Source: Gammaproteobacteria bacterium | Lineage (GTDB): Bacteria > Pseudomonadota > Gammaproteobacteria > UBA5335 > SLRW01 | Direction of reading: 5' to 3' | Assembly (NCBI GenBank): GCA_007134115.1 | Contig: SLLK01000251.1 | Coordinates: forward strand, 1-12,303 | Length of the DNA stretch: 12,303 bases | Shown here: piece by piece, positions 1 through 6,960 of the stretch | How positions within the stretch are numbered: position 1 is the stretch's first letter | How the letters are laid out: each line of letters begins with the position of its first letter | Translations under genes and position numbers: made by a program | The notes under the pieces: generated by a model | The model's database searches: none | The model's input: the letters and a program-made list of their open reading frames with translations, nothing else | Told to the model about the DNA's origin: nothing

Positions 1-1
1 G

Positions 2-454
2 CAGCCGGTGATTCATGGTGCGCGCTGCCTGGATCTTTTTGCCGGCAGCGGTGCACTGGGTCTTGAGGCGGCTTCACGAGGCGCCTCGCGGGTGGTGCTG
101 GTGGATGCCGACCCGCGTGTGGTAAAGGCGCTTGGCGCAGCCTGCGCCCGCCTGGGAGCGGATTGCGTGGAGCCGGTGCGCGCTGACGTCGCCGCTTATC
201 TGAGGCGCGCGCCGGAACCCTTTGATCTGGTCATGCTGGATCCGCCTTACAGCGCCGGTCTGCTCCTGCCGGCGCTGGAAGCGCTGGCCGGCGGCGCCTG
301 GCTGAGCGCGCAGGCCAGGGTGTATATCGAGTTCTCTCACCATCAGGGCTTGCCCGAGGTGTCACCCCGATGGCAGGTGTACCGCCAGGGTCATGCCGGC
401 GCGGCAGGCTACGCACTGCTGTCGGTGGCTCCGGAGATTGTGGCTGCCGGGTGA
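2..454 (+). CDS. rsmD: 16S rRNA (guanine(966)-N(2))-methyltransferase RsmD, 5' end missing
   Basis: This is the C-terminal 150 residues of an RsmD-type methyltransferase, which uses S-adenosylmethionine to methylate N2 of G966 in 16S rRNA on the assembling 30S subunit. The frame is open to the left edge, so the true start lies outside; against the roughly 200-residue family about 45-50 residues are missing. Visible motifs are the SAM-binding glycine loop (DLFAGSGALGLEA), an acidic residue after the second strand (LVDAD) that would hold the ribose, and the catalytic DPPY motif (VMLDPPY) typical of N2-guanine and N6-adenine methyltransferases. The stop is TGA at 452-454. coaD follows on the same strand after about 190 bases, a common neighbour of rsmD in gammaproteobacteria. 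The family call is secure; only the N-terminus cannot be judged. Confidence 0.93.
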   Translation, partial: QPVIHGARCLDLFAGSGALGLEAASRGASRVVLVDADPRVVKALGAACARLGADCVEPVRADVAAYLRRAPEPFDLVMLDPPYSAGLLLPALEALAGGAWLSAQARVYIEFSHHQGLPEVSPRWQVYRQGHAGAAGYALLSVAPEIVAAG

Positions 455-646
455 ATGCCTGCGTTTGCCTGGCGTGCTTGCAGTCGCAGTGATCCGGCTG
501 TGCGCAGCGGTCTGTTGTCGTGTGCCGTGAGGCGGTAACATGCTTCGTTCGCAGGTGCCGGCCGCAGTGGTCGATGTGTCGGAGCCAACTGTTCTTTTGC
601 TGCGGCAGGACCGGCATTGCGTCAACGGCTGACGAAGGAAGACGAT
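455..646. other. rsmD-coaD intergenic region
   Basis: These 192 bases hold no convincing gene. A 30-codon ATG frame (540-632) has only weak ribosome-binding potential and no recognisable product, so I do not call it. No hairpin followed by a T tract is visible after rsmD, and no promoter with good spacing was found for coaD. The best pair, TTGTCG at 515-520 and TAACAT at 536-541, is only 15 bases apart. coaD may therefore be read through from rsmD or use a weak promoter. Confidence 0.4.
634..641 (+). promoter_or_regulatory. Ribosome-binding site that fixes the coaD start
   Basis: The purine run GAAGGAAG sits five bases before ATG at 647-649. It supports that ATG rather than the in-frame TTG at 617, which would add ten residues not expected in CoaD. 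Confidence 0.75.
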
Positions 647-1138
647 ATGGCGATTGCGATGTATCCGGGGACTTTTGATCCCATTACGCTGGGCCACATA
701 GATCTGGTGCAGCGGGCGTCCCGCCTGTTTGAGCGGGTGATCGTGGCGGTCGCGGCCAACCCCGGCAAGCGCCCGATGTTCAAGCTCGATGAGCGCGTGC
801 GCCTGGCCAGCGAATCCCTGGCCCATCTGGATAACGTCTCGGTGGTCGGCTTCGGCGGGCTGACGGTGTCATACGCGCAGGACAATGGCGTCGACGTGAT
901 CCTGCGCGGTCTGCGCGCGGTGTCCGATTTTGAGTACGAGTTCCAGCTTGCCGGCATGAATCGCCATCTGGCCGATAAAGTGGAAACCATGTTCCTGACG
1001 CCGTCTGAGAAGTACACCTACGTGTCCTCGACACTGGTGCGCGAGATCGCCGCCTATCAGGGGGATATCACCAGCTTCGTCCCTGACAACGTGGAGGCGG
1101 AATTGCGGCGGCGCTTCGGCGAGGGCAAGGCCAAGTGA
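647..1138 (+). CDS. coaD: Phosphopantetheine adenylyltransferase CoaD
   Basis: CoaD transfers AMP from ATP to 4'-phosphopantetheine, giving dephospho-CoA and pyrophosphate, the penultimate step of CoA synthesis; it is a soluble cytosolic hexamer in known cases. The product is 163 residues, close to the 159 of E. coli. The N-terminus carries the nucleotidyltransferase signature PGTFDPITLGH (residues 7-17), whose TxGH is the ATP-binding variant of HxGH. Further family blocks are NPGKRPMF, ILRGLRAVSDFEYEFQLAGMN for pantetheine and nucleotide contacts, and the YTYVSSTLVRE segment near residues 120-130 for the triphosphate. A strong ribosome-binding site selects ATG at 647. The stop TGA (1136-1138) shares its last base with the start of the downstream gamma-glutamyltransferase gene, so the two are likely translationally coupled. 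The other CoA gene in the window, coaBC, is at the far right edge. Confidence 0.97.
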   Translation: MAIAMYPGTFDPITLGHIDLVQRASRLFERVIVAVAANPGKRPMFKLDERVRLASESLAHLDNVSVVGFGGLTVSYAQDNGVDVILRGLRAVSDFEYEFQLAGMNRHLADKVETMFLTPSEKYTYVSSTLVREIAAYQGDITSFVPDNVEAELRRRFGEGKAK

Positions 1139-2820
1139 TGATCTGGAGAGTCCTTCCGGCACTCATGCTGGCAGCTGCGCTGGCCGCCTGTTCGGACCCG
1201 GATGTACCGGCCGGACCCGGACAGCATGCCGTGGCTACGGCGCACCCCCTGGCGACCGAGGCGGCGCTGGAGGTGCTGGCCGACGGGGGCAATGCCTTTG
1301 ACGCCGCAGTCACCGCCAGCGCGGTGCTGGCGGTGGTAGAGCCCTTCGGCTCGGGCATGGGTGGCGGTGGCTTCTGGTTGCTGCACCGTGCCGCCGACGG
1401 CCACGAGGTAATGATCGATGGCCGCGAAACCGCTCCGGGCGCCGCGCATGCTGACATGTATCTGGATGCCGACGGGGAAGTGGACGAACGTGCCTCGCTG
1501 GATGGTGCGCTGGCCGCGGCCATCCCGGGACAGCCGGCGGCACTGGAGCATCTGGCCGGTGAGTATGGCGAGCTGCCCCTGGCGCGGTTGCTGGAGCCGG
1601 CTATACGTCTGGCGCAGGACGGCTTTGAAGTGGATCAGCGTCTCGCCGAAAGGCTGGGCTGGCGTCAGGAGGTGATCGCCGGGTCGCCGGCTGCGGCGGC
1701 GGTTTTTCTACCCGACGGTGAACCGTTGAGCGCCGGACAAACCCTGCGCCAGCGGGATCTGGCGCGCACCCTGCAGGCTATCGCGGATGACGGTAGCAGC
1801 GCATTCTATGACGGCGATATCGCCCGCAAGATGGTGGAGGCAGTGCAGGAAGCCGGCGGTATCTGGTCGCTGGACGATCTGGCGGGCTACCGCATCGTCG
1901 AGCGCGAACCGGTGACTGCCGAAGCCATGGGGTTACGTATTGTCGCGGCCTCGCCACCTTCGTCGGGCGGTGTGACGCTGGTGCAGACGCTGAATATTCT
2001 GGAGGAACTGGATATAGCAGCGTCGGAGACGGTGGAGCGTGTGCACCTGATCGCGGAAGCCATGCGCCGGGCCTACCGTGACCGTGCGCGCTACCTGGGC
2101 GACCCCGACCATGTGGACATGCCGCTGGAGCGGTTGCTGAGCAAGGATTATGCGGCAGGTCAGCGCACCTCCATCCGGCGTGACCGCGCCCTGCCCAGCG
2201 AGTACCTGGCGCCGGTGATGAGCAGTGAGGATGGCGGACCGTCGACCACGCATTTTTCCATCATGGATGCGCATGGCAACCGCGTGGCGGCGACACTGTC
2301 CATTAACTGGCCCTTTGGCTCCGGGTTCATGCCCGAGGGCACCGGGATACTGCTCAACAACGAGATGGACGACTTCGCCGCCCGGCCCGGTGAGCCCAAC
2401 GTCTATGGCCTGGTACATTCACAGGCCAACGCTATCGCGCCGGGTAAACGCATGCTGTCCAGCATGACGCCTGCCTTTTTTGAGCAGGGAGAGCGCGTGG
2501 CGGTGGTGGGTACGCCCGGTGGCAGCCGCATCATCAGCATGGTGTTGCTGGCGGCGCTGGAATTTGCTGCCGACGGTGATGCCGAAGCCATGGTGAGTAC
2601 GCCGCGCTTCCATCACCAGTACCTGCCCGATCGCATTCAGTATGAACCGGGCGCATTGCCCGCGGATGTCCGCGAACGGCTGCGCGCGCTGGGGCACGAG
2701 GTCGATGCCGTAGGCCGCGAGTACGGTGATATGCACGTGATCACCCGGGATGGCAGCGAGCCGCCCCGGGCCGCGTCTGACCCCCGGGGCAGCGGACTGG
2801 GCGAAGTCCGCCAGAAGTGA
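1138..2820 (+). CDS. ggt: Gamma-glutamyltransferase (GGT), predicted lipoprotein precursor
   Basis: The product (560 residues from ATG 1138) matches the Ntn-hydrolase gamma-glutamyltranspeptidase family, which cleaves glutathione and other gamma-glutamyl compounds and transfers or hydrolyses the glutamyl group outside the cytoplasm. The precursor self-cleaves before a threonine; here that is Thr370 in the block STTHFSIMD, dividing it into a large N-terminal and a roughly 190-residue C-terminal subunit. Other expected residues are Arg96 in DGRETAP (substrate carboxylate), NNEMDDF at 407-413, Ser441-Ser442 in MLSSMTP, and the oxyanion-hole loop GTPGGSR from Gly458. The usual C-terminal ADPR-type ending appears as SDPRGSG. 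The first 18 residues form a short hydrophobic signal ending LAAC, a lipobox with Cys18 followed by Ser, which predicts lipid anchoring, probably to the outer membrane; the E. coli enzyme is soluble periplasmic. An in-frame GTG at 1135 is an alternative start. Some GGT-family members are acylases, so substrate is not certain. Confidence 0.92.
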   Translation: MIWRVLPALMLAAALAACSDPDVPAGPGQHAVATAHPLATEAALEVLADGGNAFDAAVTASAVLAVVEPFGSGMGGGGFWLLHRAADGHEVMIDGRETAPGAAHADMYLDADGEVDERASLDGALAAAIPGQPAALEHLAGEYGELPLARLLEPAIRLAQDGFEVDQRLAERLGWRQEVIAGSPAAAAVFLPDGEPLSAGQTLRQRDLARTLQAIADDGSSAFYDGDIARKMVEAVQEAGGIWSLDDLAGYRIVEREPVTAEAMGLRIVAASPPSSGGVTLVQTLNILEELDIAASETVERVHLIAEAMRRAYRDRARYLGDPDHVDMPLERLLSKDYAAGQRTSIRRDRALPSEYLAPVMSSEDGGPSTTHFSIMDAHGNRVAATLSINWPFGSGFMPEGTGILLNNEMDDFAARPGEPNVYGLVHSQANAIAPGKRMLSSMTPAFFEQGERVAVVGTPGGSRIISMVLLAALEFAADGDAEAMVSTPRFHHQYLPDRIQYEPGALPADVRERLRALGHEVDAVGREYGDMHVITRDGSEPPRAASDPRGSGLGEVRQK

Positions 2821-2886
2821 TCTCCAGGCAGTCCGTGGGGATGCACCACCAAACCCCGAACCCGCAAACCCGAAAGCCTTGTTTCT
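2821..2886. other. Convergent gap between ggt and mutM with a one-sided G/C tract
   Basis: The 66 bases between the two stop codons contain no clear hairpin terminator for either gene. The plus strand shows spaced C runs (ACCACC, ACCCC, ACCC, ACCC) between about 2846 and 2871, so the minus strand, which mutM transcripts would carry, is G-rich. Confidence 0.5.
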
Positions 2887-3705
2887 TTACCTCTGACACC
2901 GCCCGCAAAAGAAACTCGACCGCTGCCCGATCACTCTTGCCAGCACAGGCTCCCCGCACTCCGGGCAGGCCTCGCCCGCACGGGCGTACACCCGCAGGTG
3001 TTGTCTGAAGTAGCCGGGCTTGCCTTCGCCGTTGGTGAAATTACGCAAAGTGGTCCCGCCCTGCTCAATGGCGCGGGACAGGATTTCCTGCACGGCTGTG
3101 GCGAGACGCCGGTAACGTGACAGGGATATCCGGCCGGCCGGACGTGACGGATGAATGCCGGCCATGTGCAGGGCTTCGCTGGCATAGATGTTTCCCACCC
3201 CCACCACCACCGCGCTGTCCATCACAAAGGTTTTGACTGCGCCGCGCCGACCACGGCTGCGGCGGTACAAATAGTCCCCGTCAAAGCCTTCGGTCAGTGG
3301 TTCGGGTCCCAGCCTGGCCAGCAGTGGATGAGCCTCGACCGGCGCCGTTGCCCACAGCACCAGACCGAAGCGGCGTGGATCATTCAGGCGCAGGATGTGT
3401 CCGCTGTCGAGTACCAGGTCGAAGTGGTCGTGTTTGCCGGCCGGGGTATTGGTGCTGACCAGCCGCAGGCTGCCGGACATGCCCAGGTGAATGATCAGCG
3501 CATCGGCGCTGCCGGCATGGAGCAGCAGGTACTTGGCGCGCCGCCGGACTGCAGTAATACGACGGCCGCAAAGCCTGTCCGCCAGATCCGGGGTGACCGG
3601 ATAACGCAGCACAGGCTGGCGTACCGTGACCGCCGTGATGCGGCGGTCCGTCAGGTGCGGCTCTATGCCGCGACGGGTGGTTTCTACTTCAGGCAGCTCG
3701 GGCAT
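2887..3705 (-). CDS. mutM: Formamidopyrimidine-DNA glycosylase MutM (Fpg)
   Basis: MutM excises 8-oxoguanine and ring-opened purines from DNA and then cuts the strand by beta/delta elimination. The 272-residue product starts MPELPEVET; after removal of Met the exposed proline (Pro2 here) is the nucleophile, with Glu3 and Glu6 close by. Lys58 in RAKYLLL corresponds to the essential Lys57 of E. coli. HLGMSGSLR supplies the intercalating Met, LNDPRRFG the Arg/Phe pair that fills the space left by the flipped base, and VGVGNIYASEAL the helix-two-turn-helix asparagine. The C-terminus is an intact zinc finger, C247-x2-C250-x16-C267-x2-C270, with Arg262 in its hairpin. Length fits the family (269 in E. 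coli). It lies 63 bases downstream of the ABC exporter on the same strand with no obvious terminator between, so read-through is possible. The ribosome-binding site is weak (GGAAAT about 13 bases before ATG). Confidence 0.97.
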   Translation of the reverse strand: MPELPEVETTRRGIEPHLTDRRITAVTVRQPVLRYPVTPDLADRLCGRRITAVRRRAKYLLLHAGSADALIIHLGMSGSLRLVSTNTPAGKHDHFDLVLDSGHILRLNDPRRFGLVLWATAPVEAHPLLARLGPEPLTEGFDGDYLYRRSRGRRGAVKTFVMDSAVVVGVGNIYASEALHMAGIHPSRPAGRISLSRYRRLATAVQEILSRAIEQGGTTLRNFTNGEGKPGYFRQHLRVYARAGEACPECGEPVLARVIGQRSSFFCGRCQR

Positions 3706-3768
3706 GACTGACGGTATTTCCGGTCCAGAGGATCAGGCTGTGGGAACCGACATGGGTGCGGTCGGCGG

Positions 3769-5853
3769 CTAGCGTCGACGCCACCAGATCAGCACGCCGG
3801 CGCCCAGCATCAGCGCCGGAATGCCGGGTATGAACAGCGCCAGCAGCGTGCGGCTGGCCGTGGCGCTGAGCGTCAGGCGCGCGTCAGGCAACTCGCCGGG
3901 CTGTATATCCAGTTGTTCTTCGGTGGCCAGCAACCAGTTCACCAGATTGAGCCCCAGGCGCAGGTTGTCACCATGATCCAGATACCGGTTACTGATGAAA
4001 TCGGCATCGCCGACCACGGCCGCACGCTGGTGGCTGCCGGGGGCCTTGCGTTCCAGTCCCATGCCCAGTACCAGTGGGCCCGGCCTGTCCCCCGCCGCGG
4101 GGTCGTAGCCCAGTTCGCCCTCCAGCGCCCCGGTCTCGGCCCAGCTGCGCTCAAGTGTGCGGGCAAAAACGCGCGCCTCCCAGTCGCTTTGGTCGAGCCG
4201 GGACAGCGGTCGGGCGAAGCTGAACATCACGCTGGCGTCGAGTTGGCGGGTGGCCGCATGATTGCCGAAATCGGTCACCGGAATTACCGCCGGGTGGGGT
4301 GTGCCCAGTAATCGGTAGTCCGGATACAGCACCACGCCGGACAGCAATCTCACGCCCAGAGGTTCGGCCAGTGCGCCCCAGCCGTCGGCGCTGTCCGGGT
4401 CAGCCAGCCACAGCAGGGCGCCACCCTCCTCGATAAACTCGCCGAGAATTCGCAGCTCTCCCTCCAGTGGCGCGCTGCGCGGGCCGGCGAGAATGAGCAC
4501 CGAGGCGTTATCGGGGATACGCGGCGTTTGGGTAAGATCCAGTGTGCCCACACTGAGGCCGGATGCCTGTAATGCTTCGGCGAAACGGGTCAGACTGGTG
4601 TCGCTTTCCTGTCGCAGGGAGCGCTCGCCATGACCGGTGAGAAAGGCCACCCATTGGCCCGCTTCCCGCGCCAGTCGCTGCAGCGCACGGGTCATGCACT
4701 GCTCCGTGCTGCGCGCGCAGACTTCGGTGCGCTGGCCGTGGGTGATGGCCAGCGCCCAGGGTTGTTCCTGCACGCCGAGTCGCCGGAGTTTATCGGGCGC
4801 CGCCGCCGGATCGACAAAAGTCAGGCTCATGTCGGGGTAACGTTCCATGTAGCGCGTTACCAGCCGGCGCAGGTCGCCGCGCAGCGCTTCTTCCGGCGGC
4901 GCATAGGCGACTACATCCAGCGGGCCGTCCAGTTGTTGCAGGATGCGCACACTGTCATCGCTGAGGGTATGGCGCCCGGCGGCGCTCCAGTCGCCGTGAT
5001 CGCTGCGCGTGAAAGCGACCAGTACGATCGCCATCAGCACAACGGTCCACACCAGGCTGAGCCGGGCATGCTGGCGCAATCCCTGCAAATGCGCGCCAAG
5101 GCTGCCTGTGTGGCCACGCAGGCCCAGTCTGATCATGGCCAGGGCGAGGAACAGGCCGCTGAGCAACACCGGCTGGAGCACGCCGCGTACGCTCATCAGG
5201 CCCGCCAGGGCGTTTTCCAGATGTTCGGCCGGAGACAGGAAGCGGAACAGCCCCGCCAGCGCAATATCCCGAGTGCCCAGCCAGTACAGCAGCCACAGGA
5301 ACAACAGTATGCCCAGTGCGGCCACGGCAGCGGCCGCCGGTTGACGCGTCAGACTCGAGCAACCCAATGCCACCGCGGCATAAGCGGCGCCCAGCAAACT
5401 CAGCTGCAGGGTAGCGGCGGCCAGCAGCCCCCAGTCCACACTGGTGGCCACCATCAGACTGGCCGGCATCAGCGCGGTCAGCAGCACCACCGCCAGCAAG
5501 GGCGCGAGCAGCGCGAGGTATTTGCCGAGGACAATACGATGCAAGGGCACGGGCGCCGTGGCGATGAGCCGGATGGCGCCACTGCGCAACTCTTCGCTGA
5601 GACTGCGCATGCCGAGCAACGGCACCACCAGCATCAGCCAGGCGGCGGCAAAACCGAACACGCCGCCGGCGACCACCGCCGTGACACCTTCCTCGCGCGC
5701 CATGGACGGATCTTCGCGCAGCTCGCCCAGGGTGGTCAGAAACACCACGCCGAGTATCAACTGGGTCAGCGCCAGCAACACCCAGGGCAGGGGGGTCACC
5801 AGCAGGCGCCGCAGTTCGTGGGCGGCGATGGTATGAATGCCCGGCGCGGTCAT
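3769..5853 (-). CDS. ABC-2 type permease fused to a GldG-like extracytoplasmic domain
   Basis: This 694-residue membrane protein joins two parts that are separate proteins (GldF and GldG) in Bacteroidetes gliding systems. Residues 1 to about 250 are an ABC-2 permease with roughly six membrane segments (near 22-42, 58-82, 108-132, 138-163, 170-192, 225-245) and the typical motif ELRSGAIRLIATAPVP after the second. A seventh segment near 263-283 leads into a large domain (about 284-660), predicted outside the cytoplasm. That domain begins with a GldG-like strand pattern (HTLSDDSVRILQQLDGPLDV) and contains TGHGE at 406-410. A final segment (about 667-689) ends in three arginines. ATG at 5851-5853 overlaps the ATPase stop in an ATGA, so the two are coupled and surely form one transporter. 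Its cargo is unknown. Such permeases occur widely outside gliding bacteria, so gliding should not be inferred. I see no DUF4340-type partner gene downstream; mutM follows. Confidence 0.85.
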   Translation of the reverse strand: MTAPGIHTIAAHELRRLLVTPLPWVLLALTQLILGVVFLTTLGELREDPSMAREEGVTAVVAGGVFGFAAAWLMLVVPLLGMRSLSEELRSGAIRLIATAPVPLHRIVLGKYLALLAPLLAVVLLTALMPASLMVATSVDWGLLAAATLQLSLLGAAYAAVALGCSSLTRQPAAAAVAALGILLFLWLLYWLGTRDIALAGLFRFLSPAEHLENALAGLMSVRGVLQPVLLSGLFLALAMIRLGLRGHTGSLGAHLQGLRQHARLSLVWTVVLMAIVLVAFTRSDHGDWSAAGRHTLSDDSVRILQQLDGPLDVVAYAPPEEALRGDLRRLVTRYMERYPDMSLTFVDPAAAPDKLRRLGVQEQPWALAITHGQRTEVCARSTEQCMTRALQRLAREAGQWVAFLTGHGERSLRQESDTSLTRFAEALQASGLSVGTLDLTQTPRIPDNASVLILAGPRSAPLEGELRILGEFIEEGGALLWLADPDSADGWGALAEPLGVRLLSGVVLYPDYRLLGTPHPAVIPVTDFGNHAATRQLDASVMFSFARPLSRLDQSDWEARVFARTLERSWAETGALEGELGYDPAAGDRPGPLVLGMGLERKAPGSHQRAAVVGDADFISNRYLDHGDNLRLGLNLVNWLLATEEQLDIQPGELPDARLTLSATASRTLLALFIPGIPALMLGAGVLIWWRRR

Positions 5854-6830
5854 GGCGTGGTCTCTCCTTCCCCGACCGGCGGCGCGGTGCCGGCGGTGAC
5901 CTGCATGAACAATTCCTCCAGCGTGGAGCCGCGCGCGCGCACCTCAAGCAGTTCCCAGCCCTCAGTGGCACTGGCGGCGAGTATGGCGTCCAGCGTCGCG
6001 CGTTCCGTGTCGATCACAAAGGCGCCGGTCTCGTCCGGCGTGACTTTGCCGTCGCCGGCGAGCTGTTGCAGCCGCTCGATGTCCGGCGGACTGGCAAATC
6101 TCAGCAGCCAGCTGTGACCATCGTCACCGGCGAGTGCGTCCAGTCTGCCGGAGTGCACCATGTGCCCCTGGTAGAGCACGGTGACGTGGCTGCAGATGGC
6201 CTGTACCTCGGGCAAAATATGGGTTGAAAGAATGATGCCGCGTGCGCTGGCGAGGTTGCGGATGAGTGCGCGGATTTCGCGAATCTGGATCGGATCCAGG
6301 CCCACCGTGGGTTCATCGAGGATCAGTACCGCCGGATCATGTATCAGCGCCTGGGCGATCCCCGTGCGCTGGCGGAAACCGCGCGACAGGCGGCCGATCA
6401 GCTGTCTGCCCACATCCTGGAGGTGGCAGTCACGCTTGACCCGCTCTCGCGCAGCGCGCTTGTGCGCCCCGCGCAGGCCATGCAGTGTGGCGCACAGGTC
6501 AAGATATTCGTCGACACGCAGCTCGGGATACAGCGGCGGCTGGTCGGGCAGATAGCCCAGCCGGCGTCTGGCTTCCAGCGGATCGCGTGCAAGGTCGTGG
6601 CCCATCACCCGCACGCTGCCGCGATGGGGCTGCAGGTTGCCGCTGAGCATTTCCAGGGTGGTGGATTTGCCCGCGCCGTTGGGGCCGAGCAACCCCAGCA
6701 CATGGCCGGCATACAGCGCTATGTTCACGCCGCTGACGGCGATATGCTCGCCATAGCGGCGTTCGAGGCCGCGCGCCTGCAGCAGCGCAGCGTCGTCAGG
6801 GTCTGTTCCAGGCGGGTTGTGCGGCATCAT
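5850..6830 (-). CDS. ABC transporter ATP-binding protein, GldA-like
   Basis: This 326-residue ATPase powers the permease encoded immediately downstream. All nucleotide-binding motifs are present: aromatic A-loop Tyr26, Walker A GPNGAGKST (49-57), a Q-loop at YLPDQPPLY (93-101), the signature LSRGFRQR (148-155), Walker B VLILDE with Glu173, D-loop GLDP (177-180) and switch His204 in STHIL. The LSxG(F/Y)RQR signature and the YLP-x-x-PLY stretch are characteristic of the GldA/multidrug ABC-2 subfamily rather than of importers. About 100 residues after the switch form a C-terminal regulatory-type domain. Two ATGs sit side by side (6828-6830 and 6825-6827). The upstream GGGG is only 3 bases from the first and 6 from the second, so the second may be the real start, shortening the protein by one residue. 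It is divergent from the HyuA-like gene. Confidence 0.93.
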   Translation of the reverse strand: MMPHNPPGTDPDDAALLQARGLERRYGEHIAVSGVNIALYAGHVLGLLGPNGAGKSTTLEMLSGNLQPHRGSVRVMGHDLARDPLEARRRLGYLPDQPPLYPELRVDEYLDLCATLHGLRGAHKRAARERVKRDCHLQDVGRQLIGRLSRGFRQRTGIAQALIHDPAVLILDEPTVGLDPIQIREIRALIRNLASARGIILSTHILPEVQAICSHVTVLYQGHMVHSGRLDALAGDDGHSWLLRFASPPDIERLQQLAGDGKVTPDETGAFVIDTERATLDAILAASATEGWELLEVRARGSTLEELFMQVTAGTAPPVGEGETTP

Positions 6831-6960
6831 GATCCCCGAACATTACACGAGTTTTGCCGCGGTGTGCGGCCGGGTTCTTGCCCGACTGATTGTAAGCCAT
6901 CAGCCGCTGCTGCAAAGTATCGGCGCATATTCGGCAGGCTCTGCCTCGGGGTGAGGGTTG
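6831..6960. promoter_or_regulatory. Divergent control region between ABC exporter and HyuA-like gene
   Basis: About 130 bases separate the two start codons, so promoters for both directions should lie here. For the minus strand a good -10 (TACAAT, complement of 6889-6894) is visible, but the nearest -35-like hexamer TTGCAG is only 15 bases away and matches poorly. For the plus strand I see only weak candidates (CATATT at 6926-6931). No inverted repeat stands out. Confidence 0.35.
6950..6955 (+). promoter_or_regulatory. Ribosome-binding site for the HyuA-like gene
   Basis: GGTGAG lies five bases before ATG at 6961-6963, supporting that start over the in-frame TTG at 6958, which it would leave too close. 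Confidence 0.6.

Noticed and set aside
540..632. A possible 30-residue peptide gene between rsmD and coaD
   Set aside because: It lacks a clear ribosome-binding site and a recognisable sequence. At this length it is expected by chance in GC-rich DNA.
3151..3711. A 186-codon plus-strand open frame opposite mutM
   Set aside because: mutM on the other strand has every catalytic residue. The antisense frame has no motif or ribosome-binding site.
3706..3768. Terminator between the ABC permease and mutM
   Set aside because: Only a 5-pair hairpin (CCGAC/GTCGG) with a 9-base loop and no T tract is visible, too weak to call.
4630..6117. A 495-codon plus-strand open frame opposite the ABC exporter genes
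   Set aside because: Its product is dominated by Gln, His, Gly and Arg in low-complexity runs with no domain pattern. The minus-strand frames carry intact ABC motifs and overlap each other as an operon, so this is a GC-driven shadow.
6889..6920. A sigma-70 promoter for the HyuA-like gene
   Set aside because: TTGTAA followed by AAGTAT has a 19-base spacer and weak -10 match; no alternative was better, so no promoter is called.
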